Assembly: GCA_965221345.1 (NCBI GenBank) | Contig: CBDCSD010000001.1 | Coordinates: 1,488,001-1,552,000, forward strand | DNA: 64,000 nt | From: Bin5 sp965221345 | GTDB taxonomy: Bacteria; Chloroflexota; Anaerolineae; Caldilineales; Caldilineaceae | Direction of reading: 5' to 3' | Shown here: positions 1-8,284 of the stretch, piece after piece | Numbering within the stretch: position 1 is the stretch's first letter | How the letters are laid out: each line of letters starts with the position of its first letter | The notes under the pieces: generated by a model | Told to the model about the DNA's origin: nothing | Databases searched by the model: none | Seen by the model: only the letters and a program-made list of their open reading frames with translations | Made by a program: the position numbers and the translations under genes

Positions 1-1346
1 GGTGCGGCCACGCCGATGTTTATACCAATATTGCCGGAGTCGACCTCGTGGCGGAACTGGCGCGCCACCGCGCCGCTGCTCGTGAAGAGGCAGGCCATAT
101 TGCCGTATGCGCTGACGCTGCGGTCGTTTATCAGCGCAATCGCGTCCTCAATCGTATCTGCGTGCATCAGGCTGAGAACCGGGCCGAAAATCTCCGTGCG
201 GGCAATCTGGCTGGTTGGCTCTACTGCATCCAGAACTGTCGGGAAGACCCAATAGCCGTCATCATAACCGGCCACACTCTTCTGGCGGCCATCCACCAGA
301 ACGCGCGCGCCCTCTTGCGCGCCGGCCTCGATCAGGCCCTCAATGCGTTGCTTGCTCTCGCGGGTGATGACCGGACCCATTTCAGTCGCTTCATCCAAGC
401 CGTAACCGACTTTGCGGCTGGCGGCCAGATCAGCGATTCCCTCTGTGAAAGGGTCTTTGGCCTCGCCCACGGTCACTGCGACCGAGACCGCCAGGCAGCG
501 CTGGCCCGCGCAGCCAAAGGCGGAATCGCCCATCATCTGGGTAGTGGACTCGATATTTGCGTCCGGCATGATGACGACCGGGTTTTTGGCGCCGCCCTGG
601 CATTGGGCGCGCTTGCCGTTGGCGGTGGCGCGGCTGTAGATATATTTCGCCACCGCGGTCGAGCCGACGAAGCTGATGGCGCGAATATCAGGGTGATCGA
701 GGATAGCGTTGACCGTTTCGGCCCCGCCGTTGACCAGCTGCACCACGCCTGGCGGAAAGCCCGCCTCTTCGATCAGCGCAAACAGCTTCTGCGTAGTCAT
801 CGGCACCTTTTCGCTGGGCTTCAGGATGAAACAGTTGCCGGTGGCGACGGCATAGGGCAGAAACCAGAGGGGGATCATGCCGGGAAAGTTGAAGGGCGTA
901 ATTGCGGCCACTACGCCCAACGGCTGGCGGAACATGTGCTCGTCGATGCCGCGCGCGATGTCCTCGTTGTTCCAGCCCTGCATCAGCGAAGGCGTGCCAC
1001 AGGCGACCTCGACGTTCTCTATGCCGCGCCGTATCTCGCCCACACTCTCGGCAAAGGTCTTGCCGCACTCTTCGGTGAGAATGCGCCCCATGTCGTCCAG
1101 ATGCTCTTCCAGCAGCATCTTCAGTTGGAAAAGCGGCTGGATACGATCCACCACCGGCGTTTCCCGCCACTCCGCATAGGCCTCCAGCCCGGCGCCTACG
1201 GCATCATCCACTTCTGCAGCCGGCGACAGGCCCACTGTCGCAATCGCGGCGCCGGTGGCCGGGTTAAGTACATCGAGCGCGTCCCCTGCCCTACTCCTCT
1301 GCCACTGGCCATTAACGAAATTGAGTAGTTCCTGTTTCTGTGTCAT
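1..1346 (-). CDS. iolA: Methylmalonate/malonate-semialdehyde dehydrogenase (acylating), 3' end missing
   Basis: The minus frame is open from an ATG at 1346 to the window edge, giving about 448 residues of a family usually near 490. It is a CoA-acylating aldehyde dehydrogenase: early 'FVNGQW', the 'TPFNFPGMIP' segment, the cofactor-loop 'SFVGST', and the nucleophile region 'GCAGQRCLA' with the catalytic Cys. IolA converts malonate semialdehyde to acetyl-CoA at the end of inositol breakdown; the same family (MmsA) serves valine degradation. Position downstream of iolD and iolG supports the inositol role. An AGGAAGGA ribosome site lies just upstream of the ATG. The C-terminus is cut by the window edge. 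Confidence 0.93.
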   Translation of the reverse strand, partial: MTQKQELLNFVNGQWQRSRAGDALDVLNPATGAAIATVGLSPAAEVDDAVGAGLEAYAEWRETPVVDRIQPLFQLKMLLEEHLDDMGRILTEECGKTFAESVGEIRRGIENVEVACGTPSLMQGWNNEDIARGIDEHMFRQPLGVVAAITPFNFPGMIPLWFLPYAVATGNCFILKPSEKVPMTTQKLFALIEEAGFPPGVVQLVNGGAETVNAILDHPDIRAISFVGSTAVAKYIYSRATANGKRAQCQGGAKNPVVIMPDANIESTTQMMGDSAFGCAGQRCLAVSVAVTVGEAKDPFTEGIADLAASRKVGYGLDEATEMGPVITRESKQRIEGLIEAGAQEGARVLVDGRQKSVAGYDDGYWVFPTVLDAVEPTSQIARTEIFGPVLSLMHADTIEDAIALINDRSVSAYGNMACLFTSSGAVARQFRHEVDSGNIGINIGVAA

Positions 1347-1360
1347 ATTTCCTTCCTCGT

Positions 1361-1441
1361 TTAGGAGAAAACCTCTTTCAGCGCCTGGCCAATAGTCAGT
1401 TTCCCCACGCCGGGCAGCCCTGTCAAAACGACTAAATCCAT
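1361..1441 (-). pseudogene. 5' remnant of a P-loop kinase-like gene
   Basis: A 26-codon frame starts with ATG at 1441 and stops at 1361. Its peptide begins MDLVVLTGLPGVGKLT, a Walker A motif of the AAA_33-like small kinase type (GxPGVGKLT), and then ends abruptly. The full family is around 150-200 residues, so only the first strand, P-loop and part of the first helix survive. It lies directly after a duplicated piece of iolD, which suggests it was carried in by the same rearrangement. A functional peptide is unlikely. Confidence 0.6.
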
Positions 1442-1473
1442 CTGTAAGTTTCCGCCGTGGGCTGTTTACGCCT

Positions 1474-1566
1474 CTACAAATAGTACCGTTCCTGCGTGCG
1501 CTTCTCTTCCCACTCCTCACGCGCCGCATTGACCGAATCCAGTTCACTCACCTCAGCAACCGGCAC
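1474..1566 (-). pseudogene. Duplicated 3' end of iolD
   Basis: On the minus strand this encodes VPVAEVSELDSVNAAREE and onward to YYL-stop, matching the last ~30 codons of intact iolD at 2208-2310. Positions 1490-1554 are identical to 2224-2288 (65 bases), while the flanks have diverged: the last residue is Leu instead of Ile, and there are silent changes upstream. The two copies bracket the Uma2-like gene at 1592-2098 in direct orientation, as an insertion or duplication-replacement event would leave. Confidence 0.8.
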
Positions 1567-1591
1567 GCCCACCTGCTGAAGCAAGGCACGC

Positions 1592-2098
1592 CTAGGCTGC
1601 GGTCGATGGGCCATTCATGATGAAAATGTCTGCGAGTGCCACCTTAACGTCCAGCGTCGGGTCGACTACTTCGCCTTCAATATAAACCTGGGGCTTCATG
1701 TCCGACGTGAAGACAGCTACCTGCTTCAAGGGCGGCTGCACCAGCCATACTGATTGTACTCCGAACCGGAAGTATGTCTCTATCTTGGGAACGATATCTT
1801 CAACGCTTTGAGAAGACGACATGATCTCGACTACGGTTATCGGTGGGTCCGCCGCGCGTGTTTCGTCATGCAGCCAGTCCGGTTGTCGAAAATTACACAC
1901 TGAGATATCGGGCGTGGTCGAAGGCTCCGTAGCAAGCGTTAGTTCCCCTCCGACGATAAATCTATCTCCGCAGGCTGCACGTAAGGCATGCTGCAACTGC
2001 GATTGCACCAGAAAGTGATTGTAACTTGGCAGAGGTTTCCCACGCTCCTGCTCGTAATCCTCTACCAAGCTTCTTTCCGGTGGCACTGTAACTGTCAT
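1592..2098 (-). CDS. Uma2 family (DUF820) putative restriction-endonuclease-like protein
   Basis: A 168-residue protein of the Uma2/DUF820 family, which has a PD-(D/E)XK nuclease fold. The family pattern is visible: 'TPDISV' carries the PD, 'ITVVEIMSSSQS' the acidic strand, then 'KIETYFRFGVQSVWLVQP', equivalent to the usual K..Y...GV.EYWLVDP. Biological role is generally unknown; Uma2 genes are often multicopy in Chloroflexota and Cyanobacteria. It sits between iolD and iolA and is flanked by direct copies of the iolD 3' end, so it is probably a late arrival. No partner gene is evident. Confidence 0.8.
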   Translation of the reverse strand: MTVTVPPERSLVEDYEQERGKPLPSYNHFLVQSQLQHALRAACGDRFIVGGELTLATEPSTTPDISVCNFRQPDWLHDETRAADPPITVVEIMSSSQSVEDIVPKIETYFRFGVQSVWLVQPPLKQVAVFTSDMKPQVYIEGEVVDPTLDVKVALADIFIMNGPSTAA

Positions 2099-2207
2099 TG
2101 CGCGTCTCCTTCACAAAAGCCATGGGCCACTCGCCCCCGTTCGCCCAACTGCCGTTCCGATCCGGAATCGACCAGGTATGGCGAGCAGCCTCCAGCCGGA
2201 CGGACGA

Positions 2208-4121
2208 TCAAATGTAATACCTCTCCTGCGTGCGCTTCTCTTCCCACTCCTCACGCGCCGCATTGACCGAATCCAGTTCACTCACCTCGGCCACCGGAAC
2301 ATCCCACCAACTGTAACCGGGCACGCCCAGATAACGATCATTTTGCACGTAGATGACGGTCGTCCTGTCGATCGATTTGGCCTCTTGCAGCGCCTGCGCA
2401 ACGTCGCTCACGCTCTCGCACCGAATGACGTGACATCCCAGGCTTTCGGCGTTTGTCGCCAGGTCTACAGGTAGCGGTTTGACATCATATCCGGCCTCGT
2501 CCGTTGGCAGTCCGTCATAAGACTGCCCGTTTCGGTGGGGCACCTCAACCTGATCAGGGAATATATAGCGGGTCCCGAATCCCTCCTGACCCAGCGAGCG
2601 GCTGAGGGAGCCAATCGAGCGGAAGCCAGTGTTGTCCATCAGGATAACGGTCAGCTTGTAGCCCTCCTGGATAGAGGTGATCAGATCGGAGTTCATCATC
2701 AGATAGCTGCCGTCGCCCACCATCACGTAGACCTCACGGTCGGGCTCGGCCATCTTGATGCCCATGCCGCCGGCGATTTCATAGCCCATACAGGAGTAGC
2801 CGTACTCAACGTGGTACTGTTTGGAATGGCGTGCGCGCCACAATTTGTGCATGTCTCCGGGCAGACTGCCGGCCGCGGCGACCATCACCGCATCGGGGTC
2901 GCCCTGGTCGTTCACCGCGCCGATTAGACCGCCCTGGTAAGGAAGTCCGCTCTCAGCAGTGTGTGTGTCATAGTTGCGCTGAACTTCGGCCTCCCATTCG
3001 ACGTGCAGACGCTGCGCCTGCGCTACGCTCTCGCTGCTGTTGCGGTAACCGGCCAGCATTTCGCCCAGCTCCTCAAGCGTAACGCGGGCATCCCCAACCA
3101 GGGGGATGGCGCAATGCTTGTAGGCGTCAAACTCGGCCACATTAATATTCACGAACTGTACGTCCGGGTGCTTGAACGCGGTCTTGCTGGAGGTGGTGAA
3201 ATCGCTGTAGCGCGTGCCAATGCCGATCACGACGTCAGCCTCGTCTGCCACCTGCTCGGCCGCAAATGTGCCGGTGGCGCCGGCCGCGCCCAGCTGCAGC
3301 GGGTGGTCATACGGCAGGCTGCCCTTCCCAGCCATTGTCTCGGCCACCGGAATACCAAACTGGTCGACAAATTCCCTCAACGCAGCGGTCGCCTCGCTGT
3401 ACAGGACGCCGCCCCCAGCAATAATAATCGGCTTCTGCGCCGCGCGGATCGCCTCCGCCGCCTGCTCCAGCGCAGCCCGGTCCGGCCGGTTGCGTTGTAT
3501 GGACCAGACCCGCTTCTCGAATAGCGCCGACGGATAGTCATATGCTTCAGTCTGGACATCTTGTGGAATCGACAGAGTGACCGCGCCGGTGTCGGCCGGA
3601 CTGGTAAGTACCCGCGTGGCCTCGATCAGCGAAGTGATCAGTTGATCGGGCCGGTTGATCCTGTCCCAATAACGGCTGACCGGTTTGAAGCAGTCATTTA
3701 CAGAGATATCCTGGCTGTGCTCCGATTCCAACTGCTGCAACACCGGCGCCACATTGCGTCGGGCGAATATGTCTCCAGGCAAAAGCAGCACAGGCAACCG
3801 GTTAATCGTCGCCGTGGCCGCGCCGGTGACCATATTGGTCGCGCCAGGACCGATCGAGCTTGTGCAGGCCAGCGTGCGCATCCGATTGCTGTGTTTGGCG
3901 TACGCAGCCGCGGTATGCACCATCGCCTGTTCGTTGCGCGTCTGATAGTAGCGAAAGTCCGGATATTGCTGGAGTGCCTGGCCGATACCGGCAACGTTGC
4001 CGTGCCCGAAGATGCCGAAGCAGCCGCCAAAGAAGGGCTGTTCCACGCCATCGCGTTCGCTGTACTGTTTCTTGAGAAAGCGAACAATCGCCTGTGCCAT
4101 TGTCAATCGTTCTGTGTTCAT
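2208..4121 (-). CDS. iolD: 3D-(3,5/4)-trihydroxycyclohexane-1,2-dione hydrolase
   Basis: A ThDP-dependent enzyme of about 637 residues, normal for IolD, which opens the inositol-derived ring to 5-deoxy-glucuronate. Visible signatures: 'GCFGIFGHGNVAGIGQAL' near the N-terminus, the ThDP-activating Glu in 'TRNEQAMVHTA', 'TSSIGPGATNM', and the ThDP/Mg motif 'VGDGSYLMMNSDL'. An upstream in-frame ATG exists at 4133, but GAGGA at about 4127-4131 is well placed for the ATG at 4121. It follows iolG in transcription order and its 3' end is duplicated at 1474-1566. Confidence 0.95.
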   Translation of the reverse strand: MNTERLTMAQAIVRFLKKQYSERDGVEQPFFGGCFGIFGHGNVAGIGQALQQYPDFRYYQTRNEQAMVHTAAAYAKHSNRMRTLACTSSIGPGATNMVTGAATATINRLPVLLLPGDIFARRNVAPVLQQLESEHSQDISVNDCFKPVSRYWDRINRPDQLITSLIEATRVLTSPADTGAVTLSIPQDVQTEAYDYPSALFEKRVWSIQRNRPDRAALEQAAEAIRAAQKPIIIAGGGVLYSEATAALREFVDQFGIPVAETMAGKGSLPYDHPLQLGAAGATGTFAAEQVADEADVVIGIGTRYSDFTTSSKTAFKHPDVQFVNINVAEFDAYKHCAIPLVGDARVTLEELGEMLAGYRNSSESVAQAQRLHVEWEAEVQRNYDTHTAESGLPYQGGLIGAVNDQGDPDAVMVAAAGSLPGDMHKLWRARHSKQYHVEYGYSCMGYEIAGGMGIKMAEPDREVYVMVGDGSYLMMNSDLITSIQEGYKLTVILMDNTGFRSIGSLSRSLGQEGFGTRYIFPDQVEVPHRNGQSYDGLPTDEAGYDVKPLPVDLATNAESLGCHVIRCESVSDVAQALQEAKSIDRTTVIYVQNDRYLGVPGYSWWDVPVAEVSELDSVNAAREEWEEKRTQERYYI

Positions 4122-4196
4122 TTTCGTCCTCATCTTTGCTTCAGAATAACAATTCTGAATGTGGCGGCTTCATTAGCCCCAGGCCGTCGGACGTCG

Positions 4197-5207
4197 CTAC
4201 CCGTAGATGGCAGGCCTTTCCGGCACGTCTACCGCTACCGGCTGCACCCGCAGTCCCGATTCAATGCTGGCGTCCGCAACGAGTATAGCGACATATCCAT
4301 CCCACGCACTCGGTCCTGTGGCCTTGCCGTCCAGGATTGACTGCACCCACGCCTTGGCTTCATTGATATAGGCCACTCTGAAACGCTGTAACCAGTCCTC
4401 TTCAATCCACTGGCTGCTTGCGTTACTGTGCCGCACTATCGGGCTGGGCAGAGGACTCGCTTGGACCACGCCCGTTTCCCCGGTGATGCCCACAGAGATT
4501 TCATAGCCGTATCCGGCATCCGCGTTGCACTCTAGTCCACCCAAGGCGCCGTTGCCAAAGTGCAACTGAATTATGACATAGCGCGCGCTGTCGGGATCGG
4601 AGGGCGAGAAAGGGATGAAGGTTGTATGAACGCGGGCAATTTCATCCCCCATCATCCAACGGGCCGAGTGAATGTCATGGATGAGGGAGCCGTTGATGAC
4701 GTCATTCAGGGAGGGGATGTCATCTGAGTTCGGGTTAATGTGAACGCTTCGAAAAACGAGCGCCTGCCCCTGTTCACCGCTGTCGCTAACCTGTTTGACG
4801 GCAACATGGTCCGGGTCATACTGGCGCATAAAACCAACCTGCACCAGCCGTCTGCCGCCTGCGACCTCGGCGTCAATGACCTCGCGGGCTTCCTCGCCAT
4901 CGGATGCCAGCGGCTTTTCGCATAGTACAGGCTTGCCTGCCGCGATACAGGACCGCGTCAACCCCGCATGAAAGCGGTTCGGCGCCGCGATAAGGACGGC
5001 ATCGACATTCGGCGCCGCAATCAACTGTTCGGCATCGGCAAATATCTTAGCGCCGCCGCACCTTGCCGCTATCTCCTCAGCCCGCGCCGTGTCGACATCC
5101 ATGATGGCGGCCACGTTGGCCGCCGCCACCGCGTCGGTCAAATTGACCGCGTGTCTGCCACCCATGCCCCCCGCGCCGATTACCCCAATGTTGACCGTGT
5201 TGCTCAT
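4197..5207 (-). CDS. iolG: Inositol 2-dehydrogenase (Gfo/Idh/MocA family)
   Basis: A 336-residue NAD(P)-dependent oxidoreductase. The Rossmann motif 'VIGAGGMGGRHA' lies near the N-terminus and the 'CEKPLA' motif carries the catalytic Lys; 'DIHSARWMMGDE' corresponds to the DxxxH active-site segment of inositol dehydrogenases. It would oxidise myo-inositol (or scyllo-/chiro-isomers) to the inosose. The frame opens upstream to 5270, but ATG 5207 matches the family start just before the Rossmann strand. Placement between the SDR gene and iolD supports the role; isomer specificity cannot be read from sequence. Confidence 0.85.
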   Translation of the reverse strand: MSNTVNIGVIGAGGMGGRHAVNLTDAVAAANVAAIMDVDTARAEEIAARCGGAKIFADAEQLIAAPNVDAVLIAAPNRFHAGLTRSCIAAGKPVLCEKPLASDGEEAREVIDAEVAGGRRLVQVGFMRQYDPDHVAVKQVSDSGEQGQALVFRSVHINPNSDDIPSLNDVINGSLIHDIHSARWMMGDEIARVHTTFIPFSPSDPDSARYVIIQLHFGNGALGGLECNADAGYGYEISVGITGETGVVQASPLPSPIVRHSNASSQWIEEDWLQRFRVAYINEAKAWVQSILDGKATGPSAWDGYVAILVADASIESGLRVQPVAVDVPERPAIYG

Positions 5208-5318
5208 CTGTCGTTCCGTTCCCTGGTGGAATGCGGCTTCAATCGACGGCTGTTGGTTGTCGTCTGCCATATCCAGCGCACTGTCCGCAGCGAATTTGAC
5301 GGCTGAATGCTACTGGCC

Positions 5319-6185
5319 CTAATCCTTGGCGCCGATGCTCCAGTATGGATCGTCCAGCGGCGGCGGCTTTGAAACCGGCCCGCCGCCCCGCACCGACTGG
5401 TCGAAGTCGATAACGGTACCTGTCATCATGCCGGACTCGTCGGAGGCCAGAAAGGCAATGGCCCGCGCCACCTCGTCCGTTTTGAGCAGACGGCCAAATG
5501 GCTGCTCGCTTTCCGCCGCTTCCAGCCAGTCTTCGCCGTCAGAATGAAACTTGCGCTGAATGAAATCCTCGGCCGGCGAATCCATCCAGCCGACAGCGAT
5601 CGCATTCACGCGGATCTGGTAACGCATGACCGCGAAGGCGACATTCTTGGTCATCGCGTTCAGTGCGCTCTTGGAGGCCGTATAGGGAAGCAGGAACTGT
5701 TCGCTGCCGTAAGAGGCAACACTGGAGATGTTGACGATGGAGCCGCCATTGCCCTCGCGCCGCATCAGCTTGCAGGCATCCTGCATGAGCAGAAACGGCG
5801 CCCGCGCATTGACCGCTATCATTTGATCGAAGAGAGCAGGAGTCGTGTCCCAGATATTGCCGCGCACGGTGAGCGCGCCGCAGTTGACGAGCGCATGCAG
5901 CGCGCCGAACTGCCTGTCTGCTTCGGCCAAGATGCTGCCACATGCGTCCACGTCGGCCAGGTCGGCCTGTACAAAATGGGCTTGGCAGCCGCCTGCGCGC
6001 AAGTCCTCCGCCACCGCATTGCCCCGGTCAACGTTACGCCCGCTCACAATGATTCCCGCCGCGCCCCGTTCGGCAAAAAGGCGCACCGCGGCTTCGCCAA
6101 GTCCCTGCGTACTGCCCGTGACGACGGCGAATTTTCCCTGCATGGAGTTATGCGAGTCCTGCGGATCTCTTTCGTTTGTATTCAC
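5319..6185 (-). CDS. SDR family NAD(P)-dependent dehydrogenase
   Basis: A classical short-chain dehydrogenase of up to 288 residues. Cofactor motif 'TGSTQGLG' (TGxxxGxG), 'NISSVAS' with the catalytic Ser, 'YTASK' with the catalytic Tyr and Lys, and a C-terminal 'GTVIDFDQSVRGGG'. The SDR probably acts on an inositol isomer or a keto-sugar feeding the pathway, an inference from its place between the importer ATPase and iolG. The first start is GTG at 6185; ATG at 6143 would remove 14 residues and start right at the first strand. Both have weak ribosome sites. Confidence 0.85.
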   Translation of the reverse strand: MNTNERDPQDSHNSMQGKFAVVTGSTQGLGEAAVRLFAERGAAGIIVSGRNVDRGNAVAEDLRAGGCQAHFVQADLADVDACGSILAEADRQFGALHALVNCGALTVRGNIWDTTPALFDQMIAVNARAPFLLMQDACKLMRREGNGGSIVNISSVASYGSEQFLLPYTASKSALNAMTKNVAFAVMRYQIRVNAIAVGWMDSPAEDFIQRKFHSDGEDWLEAAESEQPFGRLLKTDEVARAIAFLASDESGMMTGTVIDFDQSVRGGGPVSKPPPLDDPYWSIGAKD

Positions 6186-6200
6186 AATAGTAAGTTTACC

Positions 6201-6962
6201 TTATTTTTCGCGCGCACCGGTTATCAGATCGGCAATGTCCTGCTGTGACAGGTCTCCCTTCTGGTATGTGCCGACCTTCTCCCCCTGGCGAATGATTGTA
6301 TAGCTGTCAGATACCTGGTAGATGTGATTGACATTGTGCGTAATGAATATGACAGGAAGTCCCTTGGCTTTGGCGCCCTCGATGTAGGACAGCACCTTCT
6401 GGGTCTCGGCCACGGACAGGGCGGACGTCGGCTCGTCCAGAATCAGAAGCTTGGCGCCAAAGTGAATCGCCCGACCGATTGCAATGGACTGGCGCTCGCC
6501 TCCGGACAGCTTCCCCACTTTATCCTCGGCCGAGCGGATTTCAATGCCGATGTCGTAGAGGGATTGACGACACTGCTCGCTCATCTCCTTTTTCTGCAAC
6601 CAGCGCATTGGCCCAACCTGCTTATGCAACTCGCGGCCCAGAAAAAAATTGCGCCAAATGCTCATCAAGGGCACCAGTGCCAGGTCCTGGTAGACCGTCT
6701 CGATGCCCAGTGCGCGTGCGTCTGCCGGCGAATTTATGACAACCTTCTGACTGTCAAATACAATCTCGCCCCTGGTAGGCGAGTGGACGCCAGTAAGCAC
6801 TTTGATCAGAGTCGACTTTCCAGCACCGTTGTCGCCCATCAGTGCTCGCACTTCACCTTTGCGAACAGTGAAGTCGACGCCTCGCAGGGCCACAACCGAA
6901 CCAAAGCGCCTCTCGATCTGTTTCATTTCCACCACAACAGGCTGGCCGTTTTCTTCACTCAT
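6201..6962 (-). CDS. Sugar ABC transporter ATP-binding protein (CUT2/ribose type, single domain)
   Basis: A 253-residue ATPase with Walker A 'GDNGAGKST' (residues 43-51), signature 'LSGGERQ', Walker B 'LLILDEPTSAL' and switch His in 'FITHN'. Ribose-type importers normally use a ~500-residue double ATPase such as RbsA; this is a single-domain version like FrcA, which would dimerise. It should power the two linked permeases for uptake of inositol or a related polyol. Sixteen bases separate it from the SDR gene, consistent with one transcript. Confidence 0.92.
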   Translation of the reverse strand: MSEENGQPVVVEMKQIERRFGSVVALRGVDFTVRKGEVRALMGDNGAGKSTLIKVLTGVHSPTRGEIVFDSQKVVINSPADARALGIETVYQDLALVPLMSIWRNFFLGRELHKQVGPMRWLQKKEMSEQCRQSLYDIGIEIRSAEDKVGKLSGGERQSIAIGRAIHFGAKLLILDEPTSALSVAETQKVLSYIEGAKAKGLPVIFITHNVNHIYQVSDSYTIIRQGEKVGTYQKGDLSQQDIADLITGAREK

Positions 6963-7077
6963 AGCCGAAACTCTTCTGATTCTACATGGACGGCGTCCAG
7001 ATTGCCCGCGAAGGAAGACATCCTGGCCGTGTCGTCACGCCACCAATTGGACGGCTTGTTGTCCCGCCTTCCGTGTC

Positions 7078-8151
7078 CTAGGAGGACGCGCGAGTGCGCA
7101 GGTAGTTGTTAAAAATGACGGAAGCAATAATGGTCGCACCAATTACTGCTGGGAAATTATCTGCTGGAATGAATGGAATGTCCAGCAATATGACGGCAGA
7201 GCGCAGCAGACTAATCATGAGAATGCCGACAATTGCTCCCCACACGCTTCCATACCCCCCGCTGAGCAAGGCTCCCCCGACAACAGAAGCAGCTATCGCC
7301 GTCAGTTCGACTCCGGCCTGTTCGGCGACGCGCACTGAGCGGAACTGGCTGAAGGAGATTATTCCGGCAGCGCCTGCCATCACGCCGCTGAATACAAAGC
7401 AAAGGACCTTGATGCGTGCCGTCCTTATCCCTTGGGCGGTAGCGGCACCGACGTTTCCGCCGACCGCAAACACGTGATTACCAAACTGCGTTTGGACAAG
7501 CAGGTAATGACCCAATAGGGCTGCCGCCAGGAGCCAGAGAGTTGCCGTGCGGAAGTTGGCGCCATCGAGCAATGGCAAATCGTTGAGAAGGTCAAAGCGG
7601 CCGTTGAATACATTGAAGATCGGCGGCCTTTCGAGAGTTTGCAATAGAACGCCGCCGGACGTTAGCCATGCCAGCCCCCGGAATATTTGCCGGGTCCCCA
7701 AGGTAACGATAAATGACGGTATTCTAGTCCAGATCAGTATCAGGCCATTCACCAGTCCCATCAGTGCCGGTACTGCCAGCGCCAGGATCAGGCCAAGCGC
7801 CAAATTGCCTGAACCTTCGGCAACAGGTAAACCGACAGCTGACAGGCCGCGTGTAATCCGGGATTCGGCGCCGACAGAAATAGTGCCGAAAAGAAAGCCG
7901 CTCATGGCAATCATGGGACCGATAGACAGATCAAACTCACCGGAGACCATCAAGAATGTGATGCCAACTGTCACAAAACCGGAAATCGAAACAGCAGTTA
8001 CGATGCCGGAAAGAGTGCGCCATGAACCGAAGTTGGGCACGAAAAACAGGCACAACAACAGGACTACGATAAATGTTGCCAGAGGACCTGCCACCGGCGA
8101 AGTGTCGAAAAGATTTGATATTGAGTCGTACCGGATTTTAGCGCTGCGCAT
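7078..8151 (-). CDS. Sugar ABC transporter permease (RbsC-like), copy B
   Basis: A 357-residue hydrophobic protein with about ten predicted membrane spans, of the BPD_transp_2 (RbsC/XylH) family. Recognisable family segments are 'GEFDLSIGPMIAM', 'RIPSFIVTLGT', 'GNVGAATAQGI' and 'GGALLSGGYGSVWGAIVG'. Paired with the related permease at 10256-11242, it could form a heterodimeric channel. It lies between the binding-protein and ATPase genes; a strong hairpin precedes it at 8204-8250. Confidence 0.92.
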   Translation of the reverse strand: MRSAKIRYDSISNLFDTSPVAGPLATFIVVLLLCLFFVPNFGSWRTLSGIVTAVSISGFVTVGITFLMVSGEFDLSIGPMIAMSGFLFGTISVGAESRITRGLSAVGLPVAEGSGNLALGLILALAVPALMGLVNGLILIWTRIPSFIVTLGTRQIFRGLAWLTSGGVLLQTLERPPIFNVFNGRFDLLNDLPLLDGANFRTATLWLLAAALLGHYLLVQTQFGNHVFAVGGNVGAATAQGIRTARIKVLCFVFSGVMAGAAGIISFSQFRSVRVAEQAGVELTAIAASVVGGALLSGGYGSVWGAIVGILMISLLRSAVILLDIPFIPADNFPAVIGATIIASVIFNNYLRTRASS

Positions 8152-8203
8152 GCCTGATTCTACTCACTACCCCTTGCACTCATTCAGCGCCACGGGTAAA
8201 GGA

Positions 8204-8250
8204 ACCAGGTACACCCGGTCGTAGCGAAGTGTTTCACAGGTGTACCTGGT
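8204..8250 (-). promoter_or_regulatory. Intercistronic hairpin after the binding-protein gene
   Basis: Perfect 12-base inverted repeat: ACCAGGTACACC at 8204-8215 and its complement at 8239-8250, separated by 23 bases that contain a smaller GTG/CAC pair. No T-run follows on the minus strand. It sits 34 bases after the binding-protein stop and before the permease gene. Such hairpins typically protect the upstream message from 3' exonucleases, raising binding-protein over permease levels; that role is inferred. Confidence 0.65.
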
Positions 8251-8284
8251 CGAGGATATAAACTTAAGCGTTCACAAGAACTGC

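Noticed and set aside
48..1328. Long open frame on the plus strand opposite iolA (426 codons)
   Set aside because: The minus frame is a clear aldehyde dehydrogenase; the plus frame is an antisense shadow with no recognisable domain.
1474..2310. Direct repeats around the Uma2 gene as insertion-sequence target duplications
   Set aside because: They are over 65 bases and are the coding end of iolD. No transposase or terminal inverted repeats are present.
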